A stretch of DNA of 64,000 bases from Agapanthus africanus (GCA_030015575.1 CM057338.1:635306189-635370188); one strand, 5' to 3'. Positions 24,701-37,702 are shown, counted from the first letter of the stretch. A program made the numbers and translations. The notes: generated by a model from the sequence alone, not told the origin.

Positions 24701-25691
24701 CTTGTACGTGGATGACATTCTCTTGATAGGAAATGACATTCCTATGCTACAATCAGTCAAAGGATTCTTGTCACACAGGTTCTCTATGAAAGACCTAGGT
24801 GATGCCTCTTACATTCCATGGATCCAGATCTATCGTGATTGATCTAAGAGGATGTTGGGACTTTCGCAGTCCAGGTATATCAACACTATAATGAAAAGAT
24901 TCAGTATGGAAGATTCAAAGCGCGGTAATTTACCGGCTTGTCACGGAATCACCCTCTCCAAAGAGATGTCTCCCAAGACTGATTTGGAAAGGGATCGCAT
25001 GTCAACTATACCCTACGCTTTTGCGGTAGGCTCTATAATGTATGCGATGTTGTGTACCAGACCAGATGTAGCTTACGCACTGAGCGTGGTAAGCCGGTAT
25101 CAGTCAGACCCAGGGGAGAAGCACTGGATAGCAGTAAAGAACATTTTCAAGTACCTGAGAAGGACTAAGGAGATGTTCATGGTTTACGGCGGAAAAGACC
25201 TCCAGATCGAGGCTTTTGCTGACTCCAGCTTCCAGAATGACAAGGATGACTCCAAGTTCATGTCAGGTTATGTCTTTACCCTCAATAGAGGGGCGGTGTG
25301 CTGGAAGAGTTCCAAGCAGGACACCATTGCTGACTCGACGATGGAAGCGGAGTATATCGCTGCTTGCGATGCCGCAAAAGAAGCAGTCTAGATGAAGAAG
25401 TTCCTCAAAGAACTTCAGGTGGTTCCTACCATTGTTGATCCAATACCGCTGTATTGTGACAACAACGACGCTATAGCTTTAGCGAAGGAACCCAGGTCCC
25501 ATCAGAAGTCCAGACACATCTTAAGGCGGTATCACCTGATTAGGGAGATCATAGATCGCAAAGAGATCGAGGTCCGGAGAGTTGCTACAGAGGAGAACAC
25601 TGCAGATCCATTCACAAAGGCCTTACCTCAGACACAGTTCGAGCAGCTATTCGAGATGATAGGTCTTCGATATGCTAGTACATGGCCCTAG
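21765..25691 (+). pseudogene. Copia-C gag-pol polyprotein, broken
   Basis: The start is the ATG at 21765 (MTGLKLLLDK), shared with Copia-I. Domain order: gag with a CCHC-type knuckle (22520-22561), aspartic protease with DTGS (from 22670), integrase zinc finger and core (about 23070-23600), RT with intact YVDD (24705-24716), RNase H, and final TAG at 25689-25691. Damage: TGA at 22086; a one-base loss near 22149; a 12-base loss in the integrase core near 23520; a one-base loss near 23903 leading to TAG at 23906; TAG at 24163 (Trp codon in Copia-I); TGA at 24316 and 24840 (Arg codons in Copia-I); a one-base loss near 24367; and TAG at 25389 (Trp codon in Copia-I). The last knuckle Cys is TAC (Tyr) at 22559-22561, which should weaken zinc binding. 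No functional polyprotein can be read from it. Confidence 0.93.
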
Positions 25692-25705
25692 TGCAAGTGG
25701 GAGAT
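25692..25705 (+). other. Polypurine tract of Copia-C
   Basis: TGCAAGTGGGAGAT lies directly between the pol stop and the 3' LTR, as in Copia-A and Copia-I. Confidence 0.82.
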
Positions 25706-27627
25706 TGTTAGTGTATATGCCCTAGGGGCCATTATTGTATCATACTAGCTTGTATATTACTTAATGGAAGCTTGGGATATTCACAGTTATAATAACAGTC
25801 TTGCTCAATATAGTTGTATGCTACTTGGTTTACATCTATCTTAATATGCGTATATGTTTCTTTTAACATATCACGAATACATATTGATAGAGCCCATAAG
25901 ATCTTGCTTTACTACCAGCGTTGTGATGGCAGTCACACTAGCGGGGGTTGGGTAGTCTACAAGCACATCCTTTTTCAGGTCCCTAGTCGTAGGATTATCA
26001 AGACAGGGCATCGATACTCCAGAGTAGACTAGTGTATACGCTTCTCATTCCAGCAGTGGAAATGGACTGTCCCACAGCCATTAGTACATTGTATTGAAGA
26101 TAGTATGCAGGTGCTCGTTGGGTTACGGGTACACCGGACAGGACTCATAGGGAACTGTTGGTTGGTATTATATCCGTCGTCAGTTAACAGTTCCCAGGTG
26201 ACATGAATACCGCATAATCCGTAGACTTGATACTGCTGCTTCACCTCGAGCGTGTTCCTACTGTTCTTAGATTGCTACCCTACCACGGCTCGACTGAGTC
26301 GTGCAAACAGGTAGCAGTTGGGTGCAGTCCCGAAGCACTTGGAGGCAGTGGCGGTTAGATAGGATTAGTCTCTCCCGGTATTAGGAGTTGATATCGCACT
26401 GTGTTTGGAGAACCATTACGCAAAGTCCCTGGCCAGGGCAAGCGAGATTTTACTGGCAGGTTTTCTAGTAGCTTCTCAAGGTGTAATGGGCTTCACTCCG
26501 ACACGACTTATACCGCTTTTAGGGGACTGACGCTTGCCGCCCCCTTAGGCCCGATATGCGATAGTCTTAGTCCAACAGACCGGACTTTACAGAGATTGTC
26601 ACATCAGGCTCAGTAGGTGTTCGGATGGGTTTCCTCATCGGCCTTCTTATCGACATCTACCTGGGGACCGTTACGTACAGCTAGTACCTCTTGCGGCCTG
26701 TGGTTAAACCCACTGCCAGCGTAGTATCGAGTCTTTAGAGTCCCACACAGAGAGTTTCCCTGCTTCAGGCGAAACGATATAGAGGTCGTATGGTTTTACG
26801 ACAGAGTTCGGACATATACGTGTACTTGTGCACGTATGATGTACGGACAGATTATACTCGCAGGCTTTAGTTTAAGCCAGATTCTAGTATTGGATTATTG
26901 GATTTATACAGTCTCAGTATTTCCATGTTTTTACGGATGGGAGGGGCATTCTCGTAATTAGTCGAGAAGCTTCTAGATGAAAGGTGAGGTGGAGAGCTTA
27001 TGTGTAATTTGCATTAAATGATTTAGTGACTCATGAGATGATTCATCCAAATGAGTTAATGAAGCATTTATTGCTTAATGACTCATGTGATGATTCATTG
27101 ATTGTATTAAATGAAGTATGGTTGTAATTATCATATATGATTTATTTGATAATCTTTATGCTTCATATAATATAGAAATGAGTTATTATTCATCTCATTC
27201 TCAAAAACACATTCTCTCTCCTCAAGCTATCCTCTTCTTCAACCTAACCCTAATCCTCTCATGTGTTGAGATCTCAAGGGTTAGAAAGACTAATTAATCC
27301 TTAATCCATCTCTATATCCTCTAGATCACTTGGATTAGCAATCCTAGCCACTTAGTTACCTCAAGTGAGAGGTTAAAGCTTGGAGAAGGAACTCTCGGGT
27401 GGATCATCTATCACATCGAGGAGGCCGACGAGGAGGTGAACAACAAGAATAAGAAGGACTAGTATCTTAAGGTATAATCATCTATCATAGTAGTTTAGCA
27501 CTCTAGATAGTTGTTAGTTAAGGTTTAGCAAAGATCCGTAAAGTTAGTCAATGTTAACTTAAACAAAATGATTGTTTTACCTATTCCACCTCCCCGCGTC
27601 ATGTGGGGTGTCTAACGTCGACTTACA
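25706..27627 (+). mobile_element. Copia-C 3' LTR
   Basis: The LTR is 1922 bp and has the same start and end as the 5' copy, with scattered substitutions and a one-base length difference. It ends CTTACA at 27627, followed by the ATTAG duplication. Confidence 0.93.
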
Positions 27628-27632
27628 ATTAG
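27628..27632. repeat. Target-site duplication ATTAG, right copy (Copia-C)
   Basis: It matches 17759-17763 exactly. It shows that Copia-C integrated as a unit into the Copia-B LTR and has not recombined since. Confidence 0.93.
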
Positions 27633-28319
27633 TCATATGGTTGAAGCTTGTAGAAGCTTGCGGAACCATTGTCCAAGTCCACTAATTTTGTTTTACTTGT
27701 AGATATTTATTAACCTAACCATTATTGTTTAGCCATGGTTTATTCTCTACATGGGTTAGTGTATGACACTAACTCACCCATGGTTGCTATTCTCATCTCA
27801 TGAGTTCATTCTTTCATCTTCATTCTTCATCTTCTTTTTCATGAGAAAAAGCTTGCAAGTTTTTTTCTAAGTGAGAAAATATTGTGAAAAAAACAAATCT
27901 AAAGTGAGCTCATTTCCTACTTCATCATCCTCTACTATTAGCCATTTAGTTTAGGGTGTTTTCTTCACTAAACCCTAATTTAGTGAAGAGGTAGCGTGAT
28001 CTTGAGTCTCCTCGACGTAGATCATCTTCGGCCTCGAAGACTTCGAGCAAGATTGTTCATTTCTTCATGTAAACCCTTACTAGAGTTCGGGAGTTCACTA
28101 CTTGGAGCGAAGGCACTACTACACGGAGCTTTAGAAGTGAAGGACCGGTCTACAAAGGTTGTATTCCACATTCACTTAGATGTAAAGATGTTTGCATTGC
28201 TTGTTCGTTTAAATCTCAAGTTAAGAGTCTAAGGTTAGGGTGCTTTAGAACGGCAAAAATTTGAAAACGGCATGAACGATGTCTCCCGAAACCTTGCTGC
28301 CGACCTAGGGAACCCTGCA
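27633..28319 (+). mobile_element. Copia-B 3' LTR, right part
   Basis: Continues the LTR interrupted at 17763. It includes the conserved block CGACGTAGATCATCTTCGGC near 28011 and ends GGGAACCCTGCA at 28319, like the A and J LTR ends. The next bases, TGCAT (28320-28324), are the predicted right copy of the Copia-B target duplication. Its left copy is outside the window. Confidence 0.85.
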
Positions 28320-30058
28320 TGCATAACCCCGTTAACACCTATTTTAGACACCTACTGGATTAGCTAATTGTAAAGTGGAAAACTCTCCCAGGAGTAATGC
28401 TTACTCGCAGTGGGTATCGGGATCCAACTATCACATAGGAGGTATGCAATCTCATTGCATATTTCAACAATTGAAATTCCCGATAATTGTTTTTACCCCA
28501 TGCGGCTTATGACCTTGACAAGGTCAACAAATCATAAACCGCAACTCAAGTTCAACTATGTTACACGGGTCGTGCACACTTCATTGGCCCGTTTCATGAG
28601 GGCCACTCCCATATGCATAAGACCCGTCATTTTGTGACTGATTTAGACCCACCCGCACGACCCTTGACAAGGTCAACAAAGACGTACGACTGCCCTGACC
28701 AATCACATCATCATGCGGCAGAAAAGCACTAATTAGCTACCGAACACTATGCCTCAACATGGTCGACAAACGCAGCACGAATACTGATCAGTACCTATTT
28801 GAAATGACGGAGGGCTACGACTGGTTTTTGAAAAAAACCTTTAACATAATGAACTTGATATCGTTGTAGAACCTAGTGATATGAAAAGGAGTGGTTTAAG
28901 CTCCGCTTTAAGAATCAAATAGTTTTCAAAACAAACCGAGTGGGTTGTAGCATATGCTAGTTTTCGCTAAAGAGGTCTTTCCCGGTGAAAGGATATAGGC
29001 TATTTCCTCATCAAATGAGGTGCTGGATATTCATAATGGAATACCACTATGCAAAGCAAGAAATAGAGCTACCTTTTTGAAAAAGTGATTCTACAATATC
29101 TTTTATGTTTCTTTTCTTTTCATTAATCTTATTAATGAAGTACCATCAATAATGTTTCCAAAACATCGCAGAAGAAACGAAAATAAAACACACATATATG
29201 CCATCCGCATTCGCCACAGGTACCCGGGTCTTCACCGTAAGGTTACTTAACTTACGGCAGGGCAGGGTCAGGACTAGCGCGGATGCAAAACATATATAGT
29301 ATCTACTAATATATCATATATATATACATAAGTAGCATTCATTTCACACAATTATATGATCACATCACAGAACAGCAGAAGCAGATATATGAAATATAGG
29401 ATATATTTGGAGGTCCGTGTTTTAGATTAAGCCAATAATGAAAAATACGGATTCCATGGCCGTAATAAATAGCCAAGCCCACACCCCTAGACTCCAACGA
29501 GAGCGGCAAGCAACCCTGCCAATTATAGAGTTAGGCGACCGGTCTCGACTTCTCGAGATGGCCTCCCACTGGACTCTAGAACCCGGTTGCTTGTGCTCTC
29601 TGCCTTGGGTCTATCCTAATGCGGTAAAGTAAATAAAATATATCGAATGGAGATAACAACCTCAACCCATAAGTGTCCCAATAAAAGATTATTACATACA
29701 ATAATTTAGATGAATGAAAATGTAAAACTCTCATCTCATATAAAAAATCCGGCTATTCTGTCACGACAATCCAATATAACATATCGATAGAAACACAATA
29801 ACATCACATGTCATCAACATAAGTAAACATGCGTATCCCTAATGTCGTTGTCGTATAGCAACGAGATCGGGGATACTGCCACATAATACACTTACGGTTG
29901 CAGAAAGAAAATGAAAACTACAATAATTAGAATCCGCATCTATAGACATCATCAACCCGGATTATCATATATTCCGAATTTCATGCCTAATGTTATAAAC
30001 CTTACATTTAAGCCTCGAATTGAAAACCCTTTTCAAAGATTAAGCCAGGAAATTCAAC
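28320..30058 (-). mobile_element. Copia-D leader, distal part (minus strand)
   Basis: Read on the minus strand, this aligns with the Copia-I leader from about 53660 to 54570 and, at its right end, with the Copia-F leader at 37505-37702. It holds the minus-strand form of the long covarying hairpin (arms 29499-29515 and 29585-29600) and the TTAAGTAAC-loop hairpin (29235-29257), plus CCTTGACAAGG-type words near 28511 and 28662. The alignment stops at 28320, where Copia-B was inserted, before the gag start is reached. No gene. Confidence 0.82.
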
Positions 30059-31158
30059 TGTTAGGAATATGTATTCCCTAGAGGCCATTATTGTATGATA
30101 TAGTGGATGCTTGGACATATATATATAGAGGACTTTCTTGCTCGACATGATAGTATGCTATCTGGTTGCTCTTTATCTTATCATGTACACTTGTATTATT
30201 ATACTGTCTCTTTGATACATGTTGATAAAGTCCTTAGGATGTTTGCTTGACTACCAGGACTATGATGCGGATCATACTACTGGGACTTGTGTAGTCCACA
30301 AGCACATCCTTTAATGTTCCTAGTCGATGGAGTATCAAGACAGGGCATCGATATTCCAGAGTGGACTAGTATGTACGTTTTTTGACCCTGTAGTGGGTGA
30401 TGGATGATCCCATAACCATTGGTGTTTGACATCAAAGATTGTACATAGGTGCTCATTAGAGAATGGGTACACTGAAAAAGATTCGCTCAGAACTCCTAGA
30501 TGGTACCATACCTATCGTCAGATAGTAGTTCTCTGGTGACACTGGTACAGGTTAGTCTGTAGACCCGAGATCATCATAGTGTCTTGTGTAGCTCCCACCG
30601 TGCTTTTATTTCCTCCCTACCACGGCTCAAAGAAGTCGTCCAAACAGGTGGATTTTGGGTACAGTCCCGAGTCACATGGAGGCAGTGAGCGATAGGAGGG
30701 TTTCGTCTCTCCCGATATAGAGAGTTGATGTTGCGCTATGCTCGATTAGCTATAACAGTAAGTCCCTGGCTAGGGCTGATGAGATTTACTCATAAGTGTT
30801 AACAGTAGTTTCTCGAACCGTTTTGAGCTATACATCGGCAAGACTTATCAAGTTACTGGGGTCTGACGATTCCACCCCCAGACTCGATATGCGACATATC
30901 AGACGAAAAGACCGGACTGTACGGTAAGTGTTACTTATAGGCTTCATGGGAGTTTAGATAGGCTTTCTTGTTGATCTTCTATTCGCTCAATACCTAGGTA
31001 GCCGTTACGTCCAGCTAGTACCGCTGACGGCTTGTGGGTAACTGATGTGATCATTACCTACTACTGGCGTATTGACGATTCATTAGAGTCACACACAGAG
31101 GTTTCCTAGTTCAAGCGAAACGAAGTAGGGCACATATGCTGATATGTGCGGTGGCCTG
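30059..31158 (+). mobile_element. Solo LTR E, left part
   Basis: It starts TGTTAGGAATATGTATTCCC, preceded by TCAAC (30054-30058). It carries the copia LTR core and hairpin (arms 30490-30495 and 30528-30533). It is interrupted at 31158 by LTR K, whose left GCCTG duplication is 31154-31158. Confidence 0.9.
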
Positions 31159-33348
31159 TGTAGGGTTCCTATCGACGGCAGCAAGGTTTTGGGAGGCATC
31201 GTCCATGCCATTTTCAAAAATTTGCCGTGAAAAGGAACTCTAAACTAGAATCGTTAACTAGAAAACAATACGGAAACTACGGTAAACCTTTTACAACTAA
31301 GTGAACTAGAAATACAACCTTTGTAGATCGGTCCTTCACTTCATAAGCTCCTTGTAGTAGTCTCTACGCTGCGATCATGTTGCTCCCGGACTCTTGGACG
31401 GCTTCATGAGAAGAAGGTAACGGTCTTGCTTGAAGTTTTCGAGGCCGAACATGATTTACGTCGAGAGAATACTAACTCAAGCTACTACTTCACCAAAGTG
31501 AAGGAAACACCCTATACTAAAGTGCTAATCTAGTAGAGGATGGTGAAATAGGAAGTGGGCTCTCTTTAGTTTTATTTTTCTCACAATATTTCTCTCTCTT
31601 TATCAAACCCTAGCAAGCTTTTTCAAGGAGGAAGAAGACGAGCTCAAGAAAAATGAGAATGAAAACTAATCAAGTGAGAGAGAGAACCATGGGTGAGTTT
31701 GTATCATATACTAACTCATGTAGATACATAATCATGGCTACATTATAATGGTTAGGTTAATAAATATCCTAAGTAAAACAAAATGGGTGGACTTTGTCAA
31801 AGCACTCACAAGCTTTCTACAAGCTTCATGCATACAACAATTATCCACTAATTTTTTAGATTTACTTTGAATATTAAAACCCCACCACTTTAATTTGTAT
31901 GGTGTATGTCTCATACACCCATGTAGTGTGTATCAACAACTATGATACAAAACTAAACAATGCACATTAATATATATCACATATATATTACATGTACACT
32001 CAAGTGAGAAAAGAATACTTAAGTGAGCCTATGTTAGTTAATGTAAATTAGTATATCAAATATACAATTATACACAAAATTATTAAATCAACACTTAACT
32101 TAATAATCGGGATATATCACATATAACCGACTAACACAAAATGTACCAACTTATCGAATCAACACTTGATTCGATAACCCAGCTATATCACATATAACCG
32201 GCCGATACAAAAGTCGCGAGAATAGAATACGGTATCACATACACGCATTATTCTCGGTCCTGCACATATCATATATGCGCTCCTATTTCGTTTTGGCTGA
32301 GCCAGTAAAACCTCTATGTAGGATTCCAAAGACTCGTCAATACGCCGGCAGTAAGTGATGATCACATCAAGCACACACAAGCCGTCAGCGTACTAGCTGG
32401 ACATAACGGCTAACCGGGTATTGAGCGATTAGAAGATCAGCAATCAAGCCCGCTCTAACTCCTGCAAAAGCCTGACAGTGACACTACCGTACAGTCCGGT
32501 CTCCTCATCTGATATGTCGCATATCAAGTCTAGGGGTGGTAAACATCAAACCCCAATAAACGATAACTCATGCTGATATGAGGCTCATAACGGGTCGAGA
32601 AACTACTGGTAACACTTACCAGTAAATCTCTAAACCAGCCCTTGCTAGGGACTTCCCTGTTATGGTCAATCGAGCACAGCGCAACATCAACCCCCAATAC
32701 CGAGAGAGATGAAACCCCTCCTATCGCTCATTGCTTCCATATGACTCGGGATTGTACCTAAAAACCACCATTTTGCACGCCCTCTTAGACGTGGTAAGGT
32801 GGAAATCAAAGCACAGTGGGAATCACACAAGAATCTATGACGATCTCGGGTCTACAGACTAACCTATACAGTGTCACCAGAGAACTGCCATCTGACGTGA
32901 GGTATGATACCATCTGGGAGTTCTCGGCGAGTCCATCCAGTGTACCCAGTCACCACTGAGCACCCGTATACCATCTCTGATGTCAAACACCATTGGATAT
33001 GGGATCATCCATCGCCCATCTCAAGGGTCGAGAAGCTTATACGCTAGCCTACTCTGGTATATCGATGCCCTGTCTCGATACACCCACAACTAGGGACCTG
33101 AAAGGATGTACTTATGGACTACCATGCCCCCACTAGTACGATCTGCATCATAGTCCTGGTAGTCAAGTACACATCCTAAGGGCTTTACCAAATGCAACAG
33201 AGAGACAACCAATGTACATGTTAAGCTAAAGAGTAGCCAGATAGCATAATATCATGTCGAGCAAGAAAGTCCTCCCTATATATGTCCAAGCATCCACTAC
33301 AATATAAATCTCATAGTAATGGCCTCTAGGGCATACATATAACTAACA
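31159..33348 (-). mobile_element. Solo LTR K (minus strand)
   Basis: A complete copia LTR of 2190 bp in reverse orientation: on the minus strand it runs from TGTTAGTTATATGTATGCCC (ending at 33348) to GGAACCCTACA (at 31159). It is of the A/J type. It is flanked by the perfect duplication GCCTG (31154-31158 and 33349-33353) with no internal sequence, so it is the product of LTR-LTR recombination that removed the rest of the element. Confidence 0.93.
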
Positions 33349-33353
33349 GCCTG

Positions 33354-34413
33354 ATTAAATACGAGTATGTGATACCGTATTCTAATGTGGCGGTAATTTG
33401 ATTTCGGTTAGGTTATATGTGATATAACCAGATTATTGAATCAAATGTTGATTTGATAATGTGATATACAGATAAATGATATTAGTCGGTTATATGTGAT
33501 ATAACCGGATTATAGAATCAAGTATTGATTAAATATTATGATATATATTTATATTTGATATAATTATATATTAACTAATATTATTGCTCACTAATTATTT
33601 TCTTAATATATATTAATATATATATATATATATTTGATCTATATGTGTGTGTGTGTGTATATATGTGTATGTATGTATTAAATGAAGCATGGAATTTTCT
33701 ATTTTTAGAAAATAGAAATGAGGTGGAAAATGGAGAGATTTTTTGTGGAATGGGTGAAGCATGGCTTGATCTATTATGTATTTTTTATTCTACACTATAG
33801 AAGCATGGTTGTATTTGATTATTGTTTTTTAATTGATGCTTCAATAATTGTGAGAATAGATAAGCCATTTCTTCACTTCATTTTTCTTTTCTATGCTTAC
33901 ATGCTAGCTCATTGGCCTTAGCTCATTCTAGCACTCTCCCCCATTATCTTCCTCTACCTCTTGCTTCAAGCTCTAACCATCACATGTGTTGTGAACCCTA
34001 GAGCTTGAGATCCTAAGTGAGCAAACAAAACCCCTACTTCACCGTGCTACTATATATTAGCCATAAAGATTAGGGTGTTTGCTTCACTAAAGAAATATTA
34101 GTGAAGAGGTAGCTTGGATTAGAGAAGTTTCAAGGTGGATCATCTTCGACATGATGTTCACGAAGCAAGCTCGTTCAATCTTCAAGTGGAGCCTAGAGGA
34201 GTCGTAGGGACTACTAGCCGAAGCTATTGAAGTGAAGGACACGATCTACAAAGGTTGTAATCTCCATCACTTAGTTTAGTTCTTATGATATCATACTAAA
34301 ATCCTAATACTCTAGTTAGATTCTAGGTTAGTGAACCTTAGAACCAAGAAATTTTTAAAATTACATGCTTGATGCCGGTATAAACCTTGTGGTGGTGTTA
34401 GGAAACACTTTCA
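33354..34413 (+). mobile_element. Solo LTR E, right part
   Basis: Continues E after K and its duplication. It has two palindrome-pair units (33411-33453 and 33488-33530) and ends GGAAACACTTTCA at 34413. TCAAC follows (34414-34418) and matches 30054-30058, so E is a solo LTR of about 2160 bp inserted in the Copia-D leader. Confidence 0.92.
33605..33671. repeat. TA/TG microsatellite in LTR E
   Basis: A run of TA dinucleotides is followed by TG dinucleotides and a few ATGT units. Confidence 0.9.
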
Positions 34414-34418
34414 TCAAC

Positions 34419-35161
34419 AAGAATCCCTAATGATGATTCGAAGGTTCGTCGGGAACTTTAGTGGATGGCCGCACCCCCGAAGCCGTCAACGAAGTGGACT
34501 TGGACGGAACACCATGGCCTTGAGCACCCGAGTGGATGCTCTTGGCCATGGGGTTCTCCTATAGTCACTTGGTTTGGGCAAAAGGGCATGGCTCTCTACT
34601 AGTGTCTCCCGGTGAGTATTCCCGTACGATACGAGATTACGACGGAGTTTCGATCCAAATCCAAACTCCGTGGTAATCCATCAAATAAGGCCAAAATGTG
34701 AGATTTACAAATCGATAACTAGTTTTCACAAAACTAATTAAATGTGGATTCTAAAAATTGCAACACATAACCAAAGCAATATACACGATGTTAACATTTC
34801 GATCGATGTTTCAAAAAAACAACAATTCACAGAGACCTCAACCACTTGAGCCTCATTAAAAATATCCAGAAAATCCAAAATGCGAAAATGAAGCAGCACA
34901 AGAAAAGTGGTCTTCTAACTCCATAATTGCGCGGCGGAACCGCGGCTAATACATGGTATAGGTGGCGGTTCCATAGCCAATTTGTGGAGTTATGTGCTCG
35001 TATTTCTTATACCTCCGTAAAATTACCTGCATGATTTTCTGAGCATTTTTAATCTGGAAAATATTGAAGTTTCAAAAGGACAGAAACCAGAAAAGTTCGT
35101 AAAATAAAATGTCGATCGAACACGTTAACATCTTCTAGACTTTGCCTAAGCCTTTAATTTG
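34419..35161 (-). mobile_element. Copia-D leader, proximal part (minus strand)
   Basis: On the minus strand this runs from the primer site to the point where solo LTR E was inserted. It aligns with the Copia-F leader (36758-37505). It includes an imperfect GC-rich stem-loop (arms near 34931-34947 and 34962-34978) about 200 bases after the primer site. No gene. Confidence 0.82.
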
Positions 35162-35173
35162 ACTCTGATACCA
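35162..35173 (-). other. Primer-binding site of Copia-D (one mismatch)
   Basis: On the minus strand this reads TGGTATCAGAGT, one base different from the consensus seen in the other elements. Confidence 0.85.
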
Positions 35174-36027
35174 TAAAATTATGTCTTAGCACCTCTACTA
35201 GGGTTCTATGAGTATCAAGTATGTAATTTAAAAAATCTAGAGAGCTAAGTATACTAAACAAGAATCGAACTGGAGAATTAGGGTTTCAAAGTTAAGCAAA
35301 ACAAGTTCTAAACTAAGTGAAGAGAGTCTACAACCTTTGTAGTCTAGTCATTCATTTCAAAAGCTCCAAATAGTAGTCCTAGAACTCTTCTTTGACACCA
35401 CTCGAAGATTGGAACGAGCTTGCTCGAAGTCTTCAACGTCGAAGATGATCCACCTTGAGGCAACTCACACTCAAGCTCACACTTCACTAATCAAGGTATT
35501 AGTAAAGAGAACAACCTATACTAATTTGATAGAGTAGTGTAGGTTGATGTAGTAGGAATTTTGCTCACTAAAAATCTTTATCTCTTTTTCTTTTTCTCAA
35601 CCAAGAAAAAACTAGTGAGGAGAGGAAGATGAACTTGGAAGTGAGAGTTAACCTTGAGATTGAGATGAGCTCAAGAAAATGATGATTATGTGTGAATAAA
35701 ACAAAGAAAGGAGATGAGTCATGACTTCTCAATGCTTCTTAAAGCAACTAAAGAATATGACTCATTCTTCTTTTCTTTTATTCACATATACAAATCATTA
35801 TCTTGTTATCTTTATCTCTAATGTGATTCTCACACATCTATATTCTATGTATCATCAACCGTGATACAAATGAATATATATATATATATATATATATAAA
35901 GAGAAGAAAATCTTAAGTGAGCTTAATATAAGTTTATATATATATATCAAGTATATATATATATCAAATTATTAAATCAACACTTGATTCAATAATCCGG
36001 TTATATCATATATAACCCCACTAATAT

Positions 36028-36073
<46 letters not shown>

Positions 36074-36338
36074 CAATAAATCAACACATGATTCAATAAT
36101 CCGGTTATATCATATATAACCCGGCTAATATCAAATATATATCAGCATATATATATATATGTCAAATCATTGAATCAATACTTGATTCAATAATCCGGTT
36201 ATATCATATATAACGCTAGATTAGAATACGGTATCATATACTCGTATTTAATTAAGCTTCCGCACATATCTCCATACATGCCCGATTTCATTTCGCATGA
36301 GATAGGAAAGCTCTATGTGGGACTCTAAAAGAGAAAGA
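35174..36338 (-). mobile_element. Copia-D 5' LTR, truncated (minus strand)
   Basis: The 3' 1165 bases of a copia LTR in reverse orientation. The LTR start is missing: the match stops at 36338 (ACTCTAAAA), where a plus-strand LTR fragment of the same family begins. It contains three palindrome-pair units (about 35975-36017, 36077-36119 and 36171-36212) separated by AT microsatellites (35874-35898 and 36030-36067). The LTR terminus reads TTTA on the minus strand instead of the TTTCA seen in E and F. Confidence 0.82.
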
Positions 36339-36745
36339 AGGAAATAAAGTTAGCAAAATTCCCACTTCATCAACCTACACTAATCTAGCCCATTAGTTTA
36401 GGTTGTTTGCTTCACTAATATTTTGATTAGTGAAGAGTGAGCTTGAGTGAGAGAGACTTCAAGGAGGATCATCTTCGGCCTCGAAGACTTCGAAGCAAGT
36501 TCGTACCTTTCACCAAGTGAAGTTTAAGAGGAGTTCTAGGGACTACTACTTGGAGCTTTAGAAGTGAAGGACCGGTCTACAAAGGTTGTATTCTCTTTTC
36601 ACTTAGTGTAGAACTTGTTTGCTTACACTAAAACCCTAATTCTCTAGTTCGATTCTAGGTTAGTATAGCTTAGACCTCTAGATTTTTTAAAATTGCATAC
36701 TTGATGCTTGTACAAACCTAGTAGATGTGCTAAGACATACTTTCA
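36339..36745 (+). mobile_element. Copia-F 5' LTR, last 407 bases
   Basis: The 3' end of a copia LTR of the D/E type, ending ACATACTTTCA directly before a primer site. Its left end abuts the truncated D LTR, so D and F lie head to head. The shared text includes the GATCATCTTCGGCCTCGAAG block at about 36468. Confidence 0.85.
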
Positions 36746-36757
36746 TGGTATCAGAGC
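36746..36757 (+). other. Primer-binding site of Copia-F
   Basis: TGGTATCAGAGC follows the LTR end with no spacer. Confidence 0.92.
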
Positions 36758-37702
36758 CAAGCTAGAGACTTAGGTGTAGTCTAGACAACGGTAAAGTGTT
36801 CAATCGAAGTTTCGAAACCCGAAAATCATATTTTCTGTCCTTATTTTCAAAAGTTGAAATTTTTCGGATTAAAAATTGTCAGAAAATCATGCCGGTTATT
36901 ATATGGAGCCCTAAGAAAAACGAGAGTCTAACTCTCTCAAATGGCCGCGGGACCGCCGCGTAAACCTTGGTTTGGCCGCGGTTCCACTGCGGATTTGAGG
37001 AGTTGTGGTCTCGTCTTTCTTCTACTTCTCCATTCTGTCATTTTGGACTTTCTGGGTATTTTTTGTGAGGCTCAAGTTGTTGAGGTCTCTGTGATTTTCT
37101 GGTGTTTAAAATATCGATCGAAATGTTTAACATCGTCAAGATATTTGGGATATGTGATACAATTTTTGGAATCTACATTGATTAGTTTTGTAAAAACTAG
37201 TTAGCATTTTGTAAATCTAGCATTTTAATCTCATTTGATGGATTTCCACGGAATTTCGATTCGGATTAAAACTCCGTCACAATCTCATATCATACGCGAA
37301 TAGTCGCCGGGAGACACTAGTAGATAGCTATGCCCCATAGCCCCAACCAAGTGACTATAGGAGAACCCCATGGCCAAAAGAAACCACTCGGGTGCTCACG
37401 GCCACGGTGTTCCGCCCAAGTGCACTTCATTGACGGCATCGGGGGTGTGGCCATCTACTAAAGTTATCGATGAGCATTCGATCATTTAACCGGGAATCTT
37501 GTTGAATTACCTGACCGGTTTTTGAAAAGTGTTTTCAATTTGAGACTTAAATGCAAGGTTTATAAGGTTAGGAATGAAATCCGGAGTATGCGATATTCCG
37601 GGTTTATGATGTCTAAGGATGATGTGGATTCTAATTATTGTAGTTTTCATTTCTTTTCTCCGACTGTAAGTGTAATATGTGGGGTATCCCCGATCTCGTT
37701 TC
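36758..37702 (+). mobile_element. Copia-F leader, left part
   Basis: Aligns with the Copia-D leader in opposite orientation. It carries a GC-rich imperfect stem-loop (36945-36992) about 200 bases after the primer site. It is cut at 37702 by the insertion of G2; the last five bases, GTTTC (37698-37702), are the predicted G2 target duplication. The remainder of F would lie right of the window. An 87-codon ORF at 36941 shows no recognisable domain. Confidence 0.82.

Larger units (their letters stand above)
17764..27627 (+). mobile_element. Copia-C, full-length LTR retrotransposon
   Basis: The element is 9864 bp, with a 1923-bp 5' LTR, primer site, roughly 2.1-kb leader, gag-pol, polypurine tract and 1922-bp 3' LTR. 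It is flanked by a perfect 5-bp duplication, ATTAG (17759-17763 and 27628-27632), and sits in the 3' LTR of Copia-B. The LTRs show scattered differences, so it is clearly older than Copia-I. The polyprotein has many stops and frameshifts, so it is not autonomous. Gag, PR, IN, RT and RNase H order with LTRs of about 2 kb suggests the Tork/Angela part of the copia tree, but I cannot confirm the lineage. Confidence 0.95.

Noticed and set aside
33605..36070. AT and GT dinucleotide runs as a possible origin or matrix-attachment region
   Set aside because: They are plain microsatellites inside LTRs; nothing else supports such a role.
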